DNA of 64,000 bases from Fimbriimonadaceae bacterium (GCA_020850355.1 JADZEX010000082.1:1-64000); one strand, 5' to 3'; positions 7,239 to 16,841 are shown, counted from the stretch's first letter. The notes: generated by a model not told the origin, from the letters alone. Program-made: numbers and translations.

Positions 7239-9208
7239 CGCGTCACCGGGGTAGTGAAGTCCCAGGACTTGCGGCCGTTGGCGGCGGTGAAGCGGAGGGA
7301 GGCGATGGCGGTGGGGCCGGCGCCGGGCAGGTAGATCCGGATGGTGCCGGTCGGGCCTTCGACCGGTAGCTCGAGCGAGAGGTCCTGCCACGCCTGGCCG
7401 CCGGTGGTGCGGAACGTGACGACCTGTCCCTCCGCCGGGAAGGTGGCCTGGGCGGCGGTCTTCCACTGCACCTGGCCGTCGCCGGCGGGGCCGCGCAGGC
7501 GGATCGTCAAGGTCAGCCGACCGCTGAGTTTGACGTTGCCGACGCCGATGAAGGGCGTGGCGGCGGTCGGCGTGACCTGCAGCGCGCCGGCGGCGAGGGC
7601 GAAGGTGCAACCGCGAGCCACCAGGCCGGTCAGCGGATCGGCGGCCGCGGGGGCGGTGGTGGCGGCCTGGTAGGCCGGGTTCGGGCGGGGGTAGAGGGCG
7701 CCGGTGTCCTTGACGAACTGGTCGATCAGGGCATTCAGCGCCGCCACCCGGGCCGGCTCGCGGGCGGCCAGGTTGGTGGTCTCGCCGAGGTCGTCGCGGA
7801 GGTTGAACAGCTCGTGCAGCCCTTCGTACTCGGGCCGCGGTTCGAACCGGCGGATCAGCTTCCAGTCGCCCTGCCGGACGGCCACGCCGGGCACCAGGTG
7901 CGGGAACCAGGTGAAGTAGGCCTCGCGCGCCAGTGGACCGCTGCCCCGCAGGACGGGCGTCAGCGAGACGCCGTCGATCACCTGGTCGGCCGGGCGCGCG
8001 ACCCCGCAGAGGTCGAGCAGGGTCGGGTAGAGGTCGATCGGCCCGACCACCGCGGCGCTCTGGCTACCGGCGGCAATCTGCGCTGGCCAGCGGACCATCA
8101 GCGGCACGCGGATGCCACCCTCGTAGAGCCGCCCCTTGCCGTCGCGGAGCGGCGCGTTGTTGGTCGGCGGTTGATTGCCAGCCCACTTGCGCCAATCCTG
8201 CATCTGCGGCGTGGCGGCCTTGGGCGTGCCCTCGCCGACATCCTCCAGCGTGTTGCTGTGGGTGTTGCCGCCATTGTCGCCATAGAAGACGACGATGGTG
8301 TTGTCGCTCAACCCCAGCTCGTCGAGCTTGCCCAGAATCCGGCCGAGACTCTCGTCGACGCTCCGCAGCATCGCCGCCATGATGGGGTTGCCTTGCCGGC
8401 CGGTCGGGTCCTTGAGCTGCGCGAACCCGGCGGTGTAGGCCGGTTTGTGGCCCCACGGGCCGTGCACGCCGTAGTGCCACAGGTTCAGGAAGAACGGCCG
8501 GTCGTCGCGCCGGCTAAGGAACCGCAGCGCCTCGTCGGTGAGCCGGTCCGTGATGTACTCCCCGGCAGGCCCGTCGGTGATGCTGCCGACCCGCCGTTGG
8601 CCGGTCGGTTCGCCGTCCGGCACGACACCATAGGGCGAGAAGTAGCTGCCGGGCGGGCCGGGGTCGGGGTGGCAGTGGAAGGCGGTCTCGAAGCCCTGCT
8701 GCTCCGGCCAGTAGGGCCGCGTCAGCCCGAGGTGCCACTTGCCGAGGTGCGCGGTGCGGTAGCCCGCATCGCGGAGGGTCTCGGCCAGCGTGAGCTGCCG
8801 CGGCTCCAGGTAGTTGCGGCTCTCAGGCAGGATCAGCGGCCGGTTGGCCGGCGCGGTGGCGGCGAGCAGCGGCTGCTCGGGCGGCTGCGGCGGCTGGTGG
8901 CCGCTGGCGCTGGTGACGCCATGCCGGGCGCTGTACTGGCCACTCAGAATCGAAGCGCGGGTCGGCGAGCAGAGCGGGCAGGCGTAGGCGTCGGTGAAGC
9001 GCATCGCCTGGGTGGCGAGACGGTCCATCGCCGGGGTGCGGTAGTAGGTCGAGCCGTAGGCGCCACAGTCGCGCCAGCCCATATCGTCGACCAGGAAGAG
9101 CAGGATGTTCGGCCGCCCGGCGGCCCGCGCCGCCGACCGTGGCAGGCTCAGGGCCGCCGCCCCGGCCAGGGCGGTGGCACCCCGCAGAAAGGCCCGTCGG
9201 TTGCTCAT
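7235..9208 (-). CDS. Sulfatase (arylsulfatase family) with C-terminal beta-sandwich, Tat-exported
   Basis: 657 residues from ATG at 9208, with GGAGG 8 nt upstream. A twin-arginine signal (NRRAFLRGATALAGAAALSL) is followed by the sulfatase domain: NILLFLVDDMG supplies the metal-binding Asp pair and PLCSPTRASILSG carries Cys80, the formylglycine site. FYGDNGGNTH, LYEGGIRVPLMVRWP and a GDWKLI-type C-terminal strand are also present. The last about 130 residues form an extra beta-rich module that could bind carbohydrate. It follows a GH4 gene by 16 nt and overlaps the next sulfatase by 4 nt, indicating one transcript devoted to a sulfated glycan. Confidence 0.92.
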   Translation of the reverse strand: MSNRRAFLRGATALAGAAALSLPRSAARAAGRPNILLFLVDDMGWRDCGAYGSTYYRTPAMDRLATQAMRFTDAYACPLCSPTRASILSGQYSARHGVTSASGHQPPQPPEQPLLAATAPANRPLILPESRNYLEPRQLTLAETLRDAGYRTAHLGKWHLGLTRPYWPEQQGFETAFHCHPDPGPPGSYFSPYGVVPDGEPTGQRRVGSITDGPAGEYITDRLTDEALRFLSRRDDRPFFLNLWHYGVHGPWGHKPAYTAGFAQLKDPTGRQGNPIMAAMLRSVDESLGRILGKLDELGLSDNTIVVFYGDNGGNTHSNTLEDVGEGTPKAATPQMQDWRKWAGNQPPTNNAPLRDGKGRLYEGGIRVPLMVRWPAQIAAGSQSAAVVGPIDLYPTLLDLCGVARPADQVIDGVSLTPVLRGSGPLAREAYFTWFPHLVPGVAVRQGDWKLIRRFEPRPEYEGLHELFNLRDDLGETTNLAAREPARVAALNALIDQFVKDTGALYPRPNPAYQAATTAPAAADPLTGLVARGCTFALAAGALQVTPTAATPFIGVGNVKLSGRLTLTIRLRGPAGDGQVQWKTAAQATFPAEGQVVTFRTTGGQAWQDLSLELPVEGPTGTIRIYLPGAGPTAIASLRFTAANGRKSWDFTTPVTR

Positions 9209-9224
9209 CGGGCGACCTCCCCGG

Positions 9225-10520
9225 TCAGCGCAGCCACGCTGGCAAGATCGACGCCTGGGCTGCAAACAGAGCTTCCATCACCTCGCGAATCGTCGCCAGA
9301 GGCAACTGCGCGGCGGTACAGGGGTCGATCATCGCGGCGCGGATGGCGGCCTCGCGGTCCTGCTCCAGGACGGCCTTGACGACCAGCTCTTGCATCGCGA
9401 CGTTGGTGGCGCAGAGCGCCGCGCACTGCGGCGGCAGCGGGCCGGCGTAGCAGGGGCGAAGACCGGCGCGGTGGACCAGCGTCGGGACCTCGACGCAGCA
9501 GCCCGGCAGCAGATTCGGGATCAGTCCGTGGTTGGGCATGTTGCCCGCAATCACGATCGGCTGGTCGGTCAGCATGGCGTGGATGATCCGCGCTCCGTAC
9601 TCATTGGACCGCTTCAGCGGCGCGTCACCGGTGGCCATTTCGGCGACCTTGGCGGCCCGCTCCTGCATCCACTGCGTGCGCTTGCCCGGCTCGATGGCCC
9701 CGGTGTTGGGCAGGTCCAGGCGTTCGCGCTCGGCGTCGTGGCCGAGGTAGTAGGGCACGTACTCCGCCATGTGCCGGCTGGACTCGGTCACGAACAGCCC
9801 AAACTGCCGGAAGATGTCGAAGCGTACCTTATCTTTGGCATAGGTCTCGGGATCGTCGAGACAGGCCCGCAGTCGCGGGTAGAGGTCCTCACCCTGATGC
9901 TCCAACTGCGTGAACCAGGCCAGGTGATTGATGCCGGCGACCCGCCAGCGCAGCTCGGGCAACGGCAGACCCAGGTAGCCAGCCAACTGCGAGCTGGTGT
10001 GCTGCACACTGTGGCACAGTCCGACCGTCGCCAGCGGCGGCTGCGCCAGCGACAGGGCCCACTGGATCATGCACATCGGGTTGGTATAGTTCAGCAGTGG
10101 CGCGGTCGGGCAGAGCCGCATCATGTCGGCGGCGATGTCGAGGATCGGTGGGATGGTGCGCAGGCCCTTCATCACGCCACCGACGCCGACGGTATCCGCG
10201 ACGGTCTGCCGCAGGCCGCCGACTTCGAAGGGGATGGTCTTGTCGAGACCCTCCTCCTCGACCCCGACCCGGATCGACAGCACCACGTAATCGGCGCCGT
10301 CGAGCGCCGCCTCGCGCGCGGTGCCGGCGTGCAGCCGGGTCGGGAGCTGATGCACCTCAACCCAGTGCCGCGCGACCTGCTCGATCAGCGCGATGCGCTC
10401 GGCGTCCGGGTCGACCAGCCACAGCTCGCCGGCGGCCAGTTCCGGGAAGCTGAGCATGTCCTGCACCAGCCGCGGCCCGAACCCGAGGCTACCGGCTCCC
10501 AGGAAGGCAATCTTCGCCAC
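9225..10520 (-). CDS. Glycoside hydrolase family 4 (alpha-galactosidase/alpha-galacturonidase type)
   Basis: 431 residues starting at GTG 10520, with GGGAG 7-8 nt upstream. An N-terminal Rossmann motif (IAFLGAGSLGFGPRLVQD) binds NAD. LLNYTNPMCM, TVGLCHSVQHT and GINHLAWF are the family signature blocks that hold the metal ligands (Cys and His) and active site. GH4 enzymes act in the cytoplasm by NAD- and Mn-dependent oxidation, elimination and reduction. The non-phosphorylated branch (MelA/LplD-like) is favoured, but the exact sugar cannot be assigned. Placement with sulfatases suggests it trims a desulfated oligosaccharide after uptake. Confidence 0.9.
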   Translation of the reverse strand: MAKIAFLGAGSLGFGPRLVQDMLSFPELAAGELWLVDPDAERIALIEQVARHWVEVHQLPTRLHAGTAREAALDGADYVVLSIRVGVEEEGLDKTIPFEVGGLRQTVADTVGVGGVMKGLRTIPPILDIAADMMRLCPTAPLLNYTNPMCMIQWALSLAQPPLATVGLCHSVQHTSSQLAGYLGLPLPELRWRVAGINHLAWFTQLEHQGEDLYPRLRACLDDPETYAKDKVRFDIFRQFGLFVTESSRHMAEYVPYYLGHDAERERLDLPNTGAIEPGKRTQWMQERAAKVAEMATGDAPLKRSNEYGARIIHAMLTDQPIVIAGNMPNHGLIPNLLPGCCVEVPTLVHRAGLRPCYAGPLPPQCAALCATNVAMQELVVKAVLEQDREAAIRAAMIDPCTAAQLPLATIREVMEALFAAQASILPAWLR

Positions 10521-10649
10521 ACCACGACTCCCGCCGCCCGCGCGGCCGGCGGCGTTGTAGCACAGCCGACGGGCGGAGTCCAGCGGAGCGGCGCGGGTGG
10601 CGCCGGGTGTGCCTCGATGGCACGCTCCGGCCGCTTTCGCTGTCGCTCC

Positions 10650-12794
10650 TCAGTCGCCCGCCCAGCTCAGCATCGTCGCCTCGACCGGGTTCGAGGGCAG
10701 GGTCACTTCCTGGAGCGTGCCATAGCCCTCGCCAGTGCGCTCGTTGCGCAGGTCGGCGACGGGGCGGGCGAAGCGGATGGTCACCGGCTGGGCGGCCGCT
10801 TGCAGGCCGAGGGCCCAGTTGCCGGCCTCGGAGCTGCCGCCGACGGCGGCCTTCTGGACCAGCAGCAAGGTGGTCCGGTCGCCCTTCGTCCAGCGCACCA
10901 GCTCCGCGTTGCGGGGACGCTCGGGGCGGCCGGCGGCGGCCACGGTGACCGTCGGCTGGACCGCGCGGAGCACCTCGCCGACGAAGGGCCGGCGCTGGGC
11001 GGCCGTGGTCGGGCCTTCCTGACGGACCATCAGATAGCGTTGCGGCGAGAGATTGAGGTAGACCGCGCGCCCCTGTCCGACGGTGCGGGGCTGGCCGGCC
11101 GGCAGGCGGCGCTCGGCCACGGCGTAACCGTCGCGCAGGGTCACCGGGAGGGTCTCCAGCAGGGCCCGCATGGTCGGGGCGCTGTAGCCGGCGTCCTGGT
11201 CGGTCTCGACCCACAGCCGCGGCCCGAAGAAGTCGGCTGCAGCTTCACGGCCATCGTGCGTGACGCCAAACAGGTCGTCCAGCGCGCCGGCGCCGCGGGC
11301 GCGGCCGTGCTGGTCAAACAGCCCGCAGGCGAAGTCGGCGAGCACCGTCCCGCCGCGCTCGGCGAAGGCCCGGATCTGCGCTGCCTCGGCGTTACTCAGG
11401 GCGTAGCAGGCCGGCAGCACCAGCACGCGGTAGGCCGGCGGCACGCCGTGCAGCGCGACCTGGTCGTAGCTGAGGTAGTCGAACTGCAGGTCGCTGTCGG
11501 TCAGCAGGTCCTCCCAGGCGCGACGGACGAGGTGGCTGGTGCCGAGCTGGTGGTCGTTGCCGCGATTGACCCAGGTGCGGCCGTGGGCCTGGGCGTCGAG
11601 GCACCAGCTTACCTGGAGGGAGGGATGCGAGTAGTAGAGCGCGATGCCGTCGTGGCGGCGGGTGGCGCCAGCCAGCTTGGGACCCTGCACCGTGCCAAGC
11701 TCGCGCAGGGTAGGGGCGAACTCGCGCAGCCAGGGCCGCGGGGTGGGGCCGTCGAACCAGCCCTCGACCCAGCCGATCATGCCGCGGTTGCCCTGCGCGA
11801 AGTAGTACCAGGCCTGCCAGATGTCGTTGGCAACGCCGCGCTGGTCGCTATGGAAGTGCGTCGAGACCTGCGGCAGGCGCGGCGCCAGCGAGCGGATCAC
11901 GGCCTGCGCGCCGCCCAGGTTGTAGGCCTCGACGAACTGCACTTTGCGCAACAGCTTGGCGTAGTCGTAGCCGCCCCAGAGGTTCGGCGCCTGGCCGCCG
12001 ACGAAGCCGCACGGCGTGGCCGGGTCGACGCTGTTGCTGGTGGCGACCAGCTCGCCGAGAAACTGCGCCCAGAGGCCGTCCTGCCAGGTCAGCCGATCGA
12101 GCAGCGGGGAGAAGTCGAGTTGCCCCAGCGGACGGTCGTACTGGGCCGCCAGGAAGTCCGGCGTGACCCACTGCGGGGCCGGCGCGTCCGGGCCATAGAG
12201 GCGCTGCAGCCAGGCGGCGTAGCCGGCGTCGTCGGCGGTCAGGCGCCAGGCCAGCGGGCGGACGAAGATCCCGGAGCTGAGCTCGTCATCCAGCGCGTAG
12301 GCGACTCGCTGCGGACTGCCGCGGAGGGCGCCGACGCGTTGCCGCACCAGGCCTTGCAGCTTGGCCAGCAGCGCGGCGTCGAGCGGTTGCGGGCCGTCGC
12401 TGCCGTGGCGCAGCAGCCGCGCGTCGTGCTGGTCGGGGTTGAGCTGCTGGCGGTTGTTGGCGCCCCGCAGGTAGAGGTAGCCCTTGCCGGCGGTGTGGTC
12501 GTTGTAGAAGCGCAGGCCGTAGCGCTCCAGCCACTCCAGCGGCCCCTCGCCGTGGTCGGTGAAGCCGCCGTTGAAGCCATACTCCTGGCAGAACCGCCCG
12601 CCCGCCGCGGCGGTGCCGATGCTCCACTGGTAACGCCACGGCATGTACAGCCAGGTGTCCCACCGCCCGAGTTCGCGCTCCGCGGTGTTGGGCACCGCCT
12701 GCCACTCCGGCGCGCTGCGCAGGAACTCGACATACGGGTCGGCCGTGCCGACCGGGTCGGCGAGCAGCGACAGGCTGAGCAGCCAGGCAGTCAT
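10650..12794 (-). CDS. Secreted GH42-like glycosidase with GATase-type domain (putative)
   Basis: 714 residues from ATG at 12794, preceded by GGAG at 7 nt. It has a short signal peptide (TAWLLSLSLLADPVGTA). The large N-terminal part (about 30-420) is rich in aromatic residues and has the look of a TIM-barrel glycosidase (YALDDELSSGIF, WYYFAQGNRGMIGW, ALYYSHPSLQVSW). Residues about 430-560 resemble the beta-galactosidase trimerisation/GATase1-like domain (YRVLVLPACYALSNAEAAQI, RAFAERGGTVLADFACG). A C-terminal beta-sandwich ends the protein. Family membership is inferred from this order of domains, and the catalytic acids are not certain. It sits between the metallophosphoesterase (45 nt) and the GH4 gene (129 nt). 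Confidence 0.7.
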   Translation of the reverse strand: MTAWLLSLSLLADPVGTADPYVEFLRSAPEWQAVPNTAERELGRWDTWLYMPWRYQWSIGTAAAGGRFCQEYGFNGGFTDHGEGPLEWLERYGLRFYNDHTAGKGYLYLRGANNRQQLNPDQHDARLLRHGSDGPQPLDAALLAKLQGLVRQRVGALRGSPQRVAYALDDELSSGIFVRPLAWRLTADDAGYAAWLQRLYGPDAPAPQWVTPDFLAAQYDRPLGQLDFSPLLDRLTWQDGLWAQFLGELVATSNSVDPATPCGFVGGQAPNLWGGYDYAKLLRKVQFVEAYNLGGAQAVIRSLAPRLPQVSTHFHSDQRGVANDIWQAWYYFAQGNRGMIGWVEGWFDGPTPRPWLREFAPTLRELGTVQGPKLAGATRRHDGIALYYSHPSLQVSWCLDAQAHGRTWVNRGNDHQLGTSHLVRRAWEDLLTDSDLQFDYLSYDQVALHGVPPAYRVLVLPACYALSNAEAAQIRAFAERGGTVLADFACGLFDQHGRARGAGALDDLFGVTHDGREAAADFFGPRLWVETDQDAGYSAPTMRALLETLPVTLRDGYAVAERRLPAGQPRTVGQGRAVYLNLSPQRYLMVRQEGPTTAAQRRPFVGEVLRAVQPTVTVAAAGRPERPRNAELVRWTKGDRTTLLLVQKAAVGGSSEAGNWALGLQAAAQPVTIRFARPVADLRNERTGEGYGTLQEVTLPSNPVEATMLSWAGD

Positions 12795-12839
12795 CGGCAG
12801 TCTCCGCTGCCGCCAGCATGACGCCACCACCGCGCCAAA

Positions 12840-13886
12840 TCAGGGCCGCCAGGTCACTGGCAAGGTGAACTGGTGCTGCTCGCGGGCCGGGACGTAGGCC
12901 GTCGACTCCACCAGCAGCTCCCGGCTGGTGTCCCAAGTGATCACCTCCACCTGGTTGACGGCGGGCTGGAAGCGGTAGATCCGGAGCGGGCCGCTGGAGG
13001 TGTAGTCGCTCATCAGGGCATGGACCGGGTTGCCAGCGTCACCGGTCGTGGTCAACCGTGCGGCGGTGGTACGACTCTGGTCGCCAGAGAAGATCAACCG
13101 CAGATTGGGGTGCTTGCGGAAGCACTTCTGCCAGGCTTGAGCAGGCGTGTTGCCCCGCTCGCCGTGGGTCTTCGACCAAGTCATCCGACCCTTCGGCAAG
13201 GTGAAGTATTCCTCCGCCGCCACGGGCTTGGTGACGGGCCCAAGGTCCATGTGGGTGGTCACCAGCGCCAGCCGGTCGACGTGCTGGCGCAACACGCCGT
13301 CGGCCCAGGCCAGGACGTCGTCCGGCGCGTTGCACTCCAAGCTGACATGCACGAAGCGCAAGCCAGCGCCCTCAAACACCTGCCAGCTATTGGCATTGTT
13401 GCCAGAGTGCTGCGGCCGGGCCGGGTCGGCCGCGAAGCTGCCGCCGTACCAGGGGAACGCTCGGAAGCCGGCGGACCCGCAGAACTGCTGAAACAGAGCC
13501 GAGTCGCCGGCCCCGGTCATGTCGTGGTTGCCGGGGGTCAGGCTGTAGGGCACCTTGCCGTGCAGCAGATCCAGGCAGCGCCGGGCTTCCGTCCACTGGG
13601 CCTCGTTGTTGATGTCCACGATGTCGCCGACGTGGCTGACGAAGGCGATCTTCTGCCGCTCCAGGTTGGCGACGATCCAACGGCAGTGGTTCTCGAAGAT
13701 GCGGTTGGTGAGCGGGCCGAGGTCTTCTTTGCCGGCGGTCTTCCCAGCAGCGGTGCGGTAGGCCTGGGTGTCCGGTATCACCACCACGCTGCAGGTGCCG
13801 TCCGGGGCGGGGGCGAGTTCGGCCGCCCGACCGGCAGTCACCAGGCCCGCCAGCAGCAGCAGCCACCCCAACCACAGCTTGCGCAT
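12840..13886 (-). CDS. Secreted calcineurin-like metallophosphoesterase
   Basis: 348 residues with a clear signal peptide (RKLWLGWLLLLAGLVTAGRA, cleavage near AAE). Metallophosphoesterase motifs appear in order: VVVIPDTQ (Asp, Gln-type first motif), SHVGDIVD, LTPGNHDMTG, LALVTTHMD and LIFSGDQ. The PDTQ form places it with secreted phosphoesterases found beside polysaccharide-degradation genes. It probably cleaves a phosphoester outside the cytoplasm. It is the first gene of the minus-strand sulfatase/glycosidase run. No convincing promoter was found in front of it. Confidence 0.87.
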   Translation of the reverse strand: MRKLWLGWLLLLAGLVTAGRAAELAPAPDGTCSVVVIPDTQAYRTAAGKTAGKEDLGPLTNRIFENHCRWIVANLERQKIAFVSHVGDIVDINNEAQWTEARRCLDLLHGKVPYSLTPGNHDMTGAGDSALFQQFCGSAGFRAFPWYGGSFAADPARPQHSGNNANSWQVFEGAGLRFVHVSLECNAPDDVLAWADGVLRQHVDRLALVTTHMDLGPVTKPVAAEEYFTLPKGRMTWSKTHGERGNTPAQAWQKCFRKHPNLRLIFSGDQSRTTAARLTTTGDAGNPVHALMSDYTSSGPLRIYRFQPAVNQVEVITWDTSRELLVESTAYVPAREQHQFTLPVTWRP

Positions 13887-14001
13887 CGTGCCGCCTCTCG
13901 CGCCGTTGCCTGCTCACACGATGCCGTAGCGGCTGGTGATTGGCAAGGGCCCCTGGCAGGAACCGGGTGCCGGCCGGCCAAGCGCCGGGCCGGAGGTTGC
14001 G

Positions 14002-14529
14002 ATGACCATTGCGCAGCGCGACGACGTGGTCTTGCGGCACGGCACGACGGACGACCTGGAGGCGGTGCAGGCGATTGCGACCGCTTGTTGGATGCCGATC
14101 TTCGCGAGTTTCCGCCAGCTCGTCGGCGAGGCCATCTTCGCCGAGGTCTGGGGTGGTGACCCGCCGTCCTGGATCGAGCAGCGGCGGCAGCACTACGAGC
14201 GCTGGCTACGGGAGAAGCCGGAGTCGATCTGGGTCCTCGACCGGGCCGGCGAGCTGCTGGGCTTCGTGACGTTCAACATCGACCCCGCGAAAGGCCTGGG
14301 CACCCTCAACACCAATGGCGTGCGGCCCGACCTGCGCGGCCAGAGCTGGGGCACCTTCATGTACCGCGTCGTGCTGCAGCACTTCCGCGACCTGGGGCTG
14401 GTGACGGCAACCGTGCAGACCGGGCTGGACGACTCCCACGCCCCAGCCCGGCGGGCCTACGAGGCGGCCGGCTTCCGGGCCAACACGCCGATGGTGAACT
14501 ACTATCTGGATCTGCGGGAGTCACACTAG
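14002..14529 (+). CDS. GNAT-family N-acetyltransferase
   Basis: 175 residues from ATG at 14002, with GGAGG 5 nt upstream. A single GNAT domain spans the protein: VVLRHGTTDDLEAVQAIATA at the N-terminus, LGFVTFNIDP, then the acetyl-CoA loop region GVRPDLRGQSWGTFMYRVVL and the C-terminal HAPARRAYEAAGF. The substrate (amine, amino acid or protein N-terminus) cannot be predicted. It precedes the DUF262/ATPase trio by 90 nt on the same strand, but the gap makes co-function uncertain. Confidence 0.88.
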   Translation: MTIAQRDDVVLRHGTTDDLEAVQAIATACWMPIFASFRQLVGEAIFAEVWGGDPPSWIEQRRQHYERWLREKPESIWVLDRAGELLGFVTFNIDPAKGLGTLNTNGVRPDLRGQSWGTFMYRVVLQHFRDLGLVTATVQTGLDDSHAPARRAYEAAGFRANTPMVNYYLDLRESH

Positions 14530-14619
14530 GCGCCGGCAGGCCAGGAGTGACGCGGCGATCGCTGCGCGGTTGGCGGTGAGATTGCCGGTCCGGTTGGCCG
14601 GCAGGCGGAGTGACCCTGG

Positions 14620-15771
14620 ATGAGCGTGGTACTGGAGCCAGCACTGTCAGGCGGCGACATCGAGCTGGAACTCGGCTCTGGCGAAGTGGAGGCCGAGGAC
14701 CTTTCACCTGCCGAGATCACGGATCCGTTCGATCCTCGCCAGATTCGGATGACGGTCCGGCAACCGACGGTTCAGCTGCTGCTGACGCGGCTCCGCGAGG
14801 GAGAGGTGGAGCTCGATCCGGATTGGCAACGCCACGCCGGCATCTGGAAGGACCAGCAGCAGAGCCGCTTGGTTGAATCGCTGCTGATGAAGATCCCCAT
14901 TCCTGCGTTCTACTTCGACGAGCCCGAGTTCGATGGCCACTGGGTGGTGATTGACGGTCTCCAGCGACTGACCAGCTTGCAGCGCTTCATGCTCGAGACG
15001 CCCGGCCTCAGGCTGACCGGACTGGAGTTCCTGAAGGACCTGACAGGTCACTGCTACAGCGATCTCTCGCGGTCGCTCCAGCGGCGGCTGCTAGAGACCG
15101 AGCTGACGGTCGTCGTGATCGAAGCCGGCACTCCGTCCGCGGTGAAGTTCAATGTCTTTCGGCGTCTCAACACCGGCGGAATGCCGCTGACGCTCCAGGA
15201 GATCCGACACGCCCTCTACCCCGGACCGGTGGCGGCGCTGCTGCGGGGGCTGGCGGACAGCGGCGAGTTCGTCACGGCCACGGATGGTGCTGTTAAGCCG
15301 GCTCGGATGGCCGACCGAGAGTGCGTGCTGCGCTTCCTGGCGTTCTGCCTACATCCTTACGAGGATTACGATCGCGAGGAGCTGGGTGAGCTGCTCACTG
15401 AGTCGATGCGCCAACTGAACGCCATGTCAGACTTGGAGCGAGAGGAGTTGGGGCGCCGCTTCCGGCGTTCGATGCAGGCCGCGTCCCAGATCGTCGGTCG
15501 CCACGTCTTCCGCAAGTACTTCGGCCCCGACCAGCCACGCCACCCGGTCAACAAGGCGCTGTTCGAGTCGTGGGCAGTCGCCCTCGACCGTCGGACCGAC
15601 TCCGAGCTGCAGGCGCTTGCCGCGCACCAGGAGCAGGTCTTGGCGGGGTATGCGCAGCTCTGCTGCGACCAGGAGTTTGCGGCAGCGATCTCTGGTAGCA
15701 CCGGCGATGTGCGGAAGGTGAAGCTGCGCTTCGGGAAGATCGAGGCCATGCTCCAGGAGCTGGTGCCATGA
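14620..15771 (+). CDS. DUF262 (GmrSD N-terminal/ParB-like) protein, putative defence component
   Basis: 383 residues from ATG at 14620. The DUF262 core spans about residues 45-200. It includes ELDPDWQRHAGIW and VVIDGLQRLTSLQRF, with the D-G-x-Q-R nucleotide-processing motif, and FNVFRRLNTGGMPL. This fold is shared with the NTPase half of the GmrSD restriction enzyme and with ParB/Srx proteins, and many members act in phage defence. The rest is helical and of unknown role. Its stop overlaps the ATPase start (ATGA), followed by a third gene 2 nt further on, so the three products are almost certainly made together. I take this as subunit one of a Menshen-like system. The name is from memory and needs a profile search. 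Confidence 0.85.
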   Translation: MSVVLEPALSGGDIELELGSGEVEAEDLSPAEITDPFDPRQIRMTVRQPTVQLLLTRLREGEVELDPDWQRHAGIWKDQQQSRLVESLLMKIPIPAFYFDEPEFDGHWVVIDGLQRLTSLQRFMLETPGLRLTGLEFLKDLTGHCYSDLSRSLQRRLLETELTVVVIEAGTPSAVKFNVFRRLNTGGMPLTLQEIRHALYPGPVAALLRGLADSGEFVTATDGAVKPARMADRECVLRFLAFCLHPYEDYDREELGELLTESMRQLNAMSDLEREELGRRFRRSMQAASQIVGRHVFRKYFGPDQPRHPVNKALFESWAVALDRRTDSELQALAAHQEQVLAGYAQLCCDQEFAAAISGSTGDVRKVKLRFGKIEAMLQELVP

Positions 15772-16841
15772 TCCGGCGGCTGCAACTACAGCGGTTCAAG
15801 TGCTTTCTTGACCTTGACCTTGACTTCGCCCCCCTGACCCTTCTGGCAGGATGCAATAGCGCTGGCAAGAGCACCGTCCTGCAGTCCCTCGCCCTCCTGC
15901 GGCAAGCTGCCGAGCAGGATGGGACGCTCGCTTGCGGCCTGCCGCTGCAAGGCGACTATGTGGCACTGGGCGATGCCCGTGATGTGCTCTCGGACAGCGC
16001 TGACGAGGAGAGCATCCGGATCCGGCTCGACTGGGGCGAGCAACAGGCCGAGTGGCTGTTCGGGTACCGTCCAGGCTGGTCGGTCTTGACCGTCGAGAAC
16101 CCGGCGCCGCCGCCGCCGCTCCCTCCCTGCGGCGGAGACTTCCAGTACCTCTCGGCGGACCGACTTCGGCCGCAGGTCTGCCATCTGCTGGATGATCGGG
16201 CCATCCAACGGCGTTCTGTGGGCGCCTGTGGCGAGTATGCCGCGCACCTGCTGGGAGCCTTGGGCAGCGTGCATATTGACGGTTACCAACCGCATCCGGC
16301 CAGCAGGCAGCTCGACCTCAATGTCAACCAGGCCCTCGCCGAGCTATGTGACGGTGCTGAAGTTCAGGCCACAGTCGAACGCGACCGGGGGCTGGTGACG
16401 CTACGTTACATCCAGCGAGGGCCTGTTGGTGTGACCTACCGGCGTCCCCAGAATGTCGGTTTCGGCCTGACCGCCGTCCTGCCCGTGGTAGTCGCCGCGC
16501 TGACCACTCGGCCGGGCGGGTTGTTGGTCGTCGAGAACCCCGAAGCGCATCTCCACCCCGCGGCGCAGCGGCGGGTGACCGCGTTCCTGGCGCAGGTCGC
16601 TGCACATGGCGTGCAGGTGATCCTGGAGACTCATTCCGATCATGTGCTGAACGGTGTCCGCACGGCCCTGGTGCGCGGCGACCTGGCTGAGTCCCAGGTT
16701 GCCTGCCACTTCTTCTCGGCGCCGGGCACCGTCGCCTCGCCCCGACTCCTGGCTGACGGCAGCATTGCCGAACCGCCGGCTGGCTTCTTCGATGAGTGGG
16801 AGCTCGCCCTCGATGAGATCCTGTTTGGGGAGCACCGCTGA
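15768..16841 (+). CDS. DUF3696-type AAA ATPase, putative defence component
   Basis: 357 residues. It opens with LQRFKCFLDLDLDFAPLTLL, the usual start of RecF/SMC-like ATPases. Walker A is GCNSAGKST (about residues 28-36). Near the C-terminus GGLLVVENPEAHLHPAAQRR is the signature-adjacent Walker B in the ENPEAHLHP form typical of DUF3696 ATPases, and ILETHSDHVLNGVR carries the H-switch. The middle holds a variable insertion. Such ATPases serve as sensor or motor in defence modules and here would control the DUF262 partner. It overlaps the upstream gene by 4 nt and is followed after 2 nt by the third component. Confidence 0.9.
   Translation: MIRRLQLQRFKCFLDLDLDFAPLTLLAGCNSAGKSTVLQSLALLRQAAEQDGTLACGLPLQGDYVALGDARDVLSDSADEESIRIRLDWGEQQAEWLFGYRPGWSVLTVENPAPPPPLPPCGGDFQYLSADRLRPQVCHLLDDRAIQRRSVGACGEYAAHLLGALGSVHIDGYQPHPASRQLDLNVNQALAELCDGAEVQATVERDRGLVTLRYIQRGPVGVTYRRPQNVGFGLTAVLPVVVAALTTRPGGLLVVENPEAHLHPAAQRRVTAFLAQVAAHGVQVILETHSDHVLNGVRTALVRGDLAESQVACHFFSAPGTVASPRLLADGSIAEPPAGFFDEWELALDEILFGEHR

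Noticed and set aside
9105-12821. Very long plus-strand open frame (over 1200 codons)
   Set aside because: It lies opposite the sulfatase, GH4 and GH42-like genes. Its translation is Arg/Gly/Ala-rich with no family motif, as expected antisense to high-GC genes.
13887-14001. Promoter candidate TTGCCA-17-CATCGT (minus) before the metallophosphoesterase gene
   Set aside because: The -10 matches the consensus at only three positions, not better than chance in this composition.
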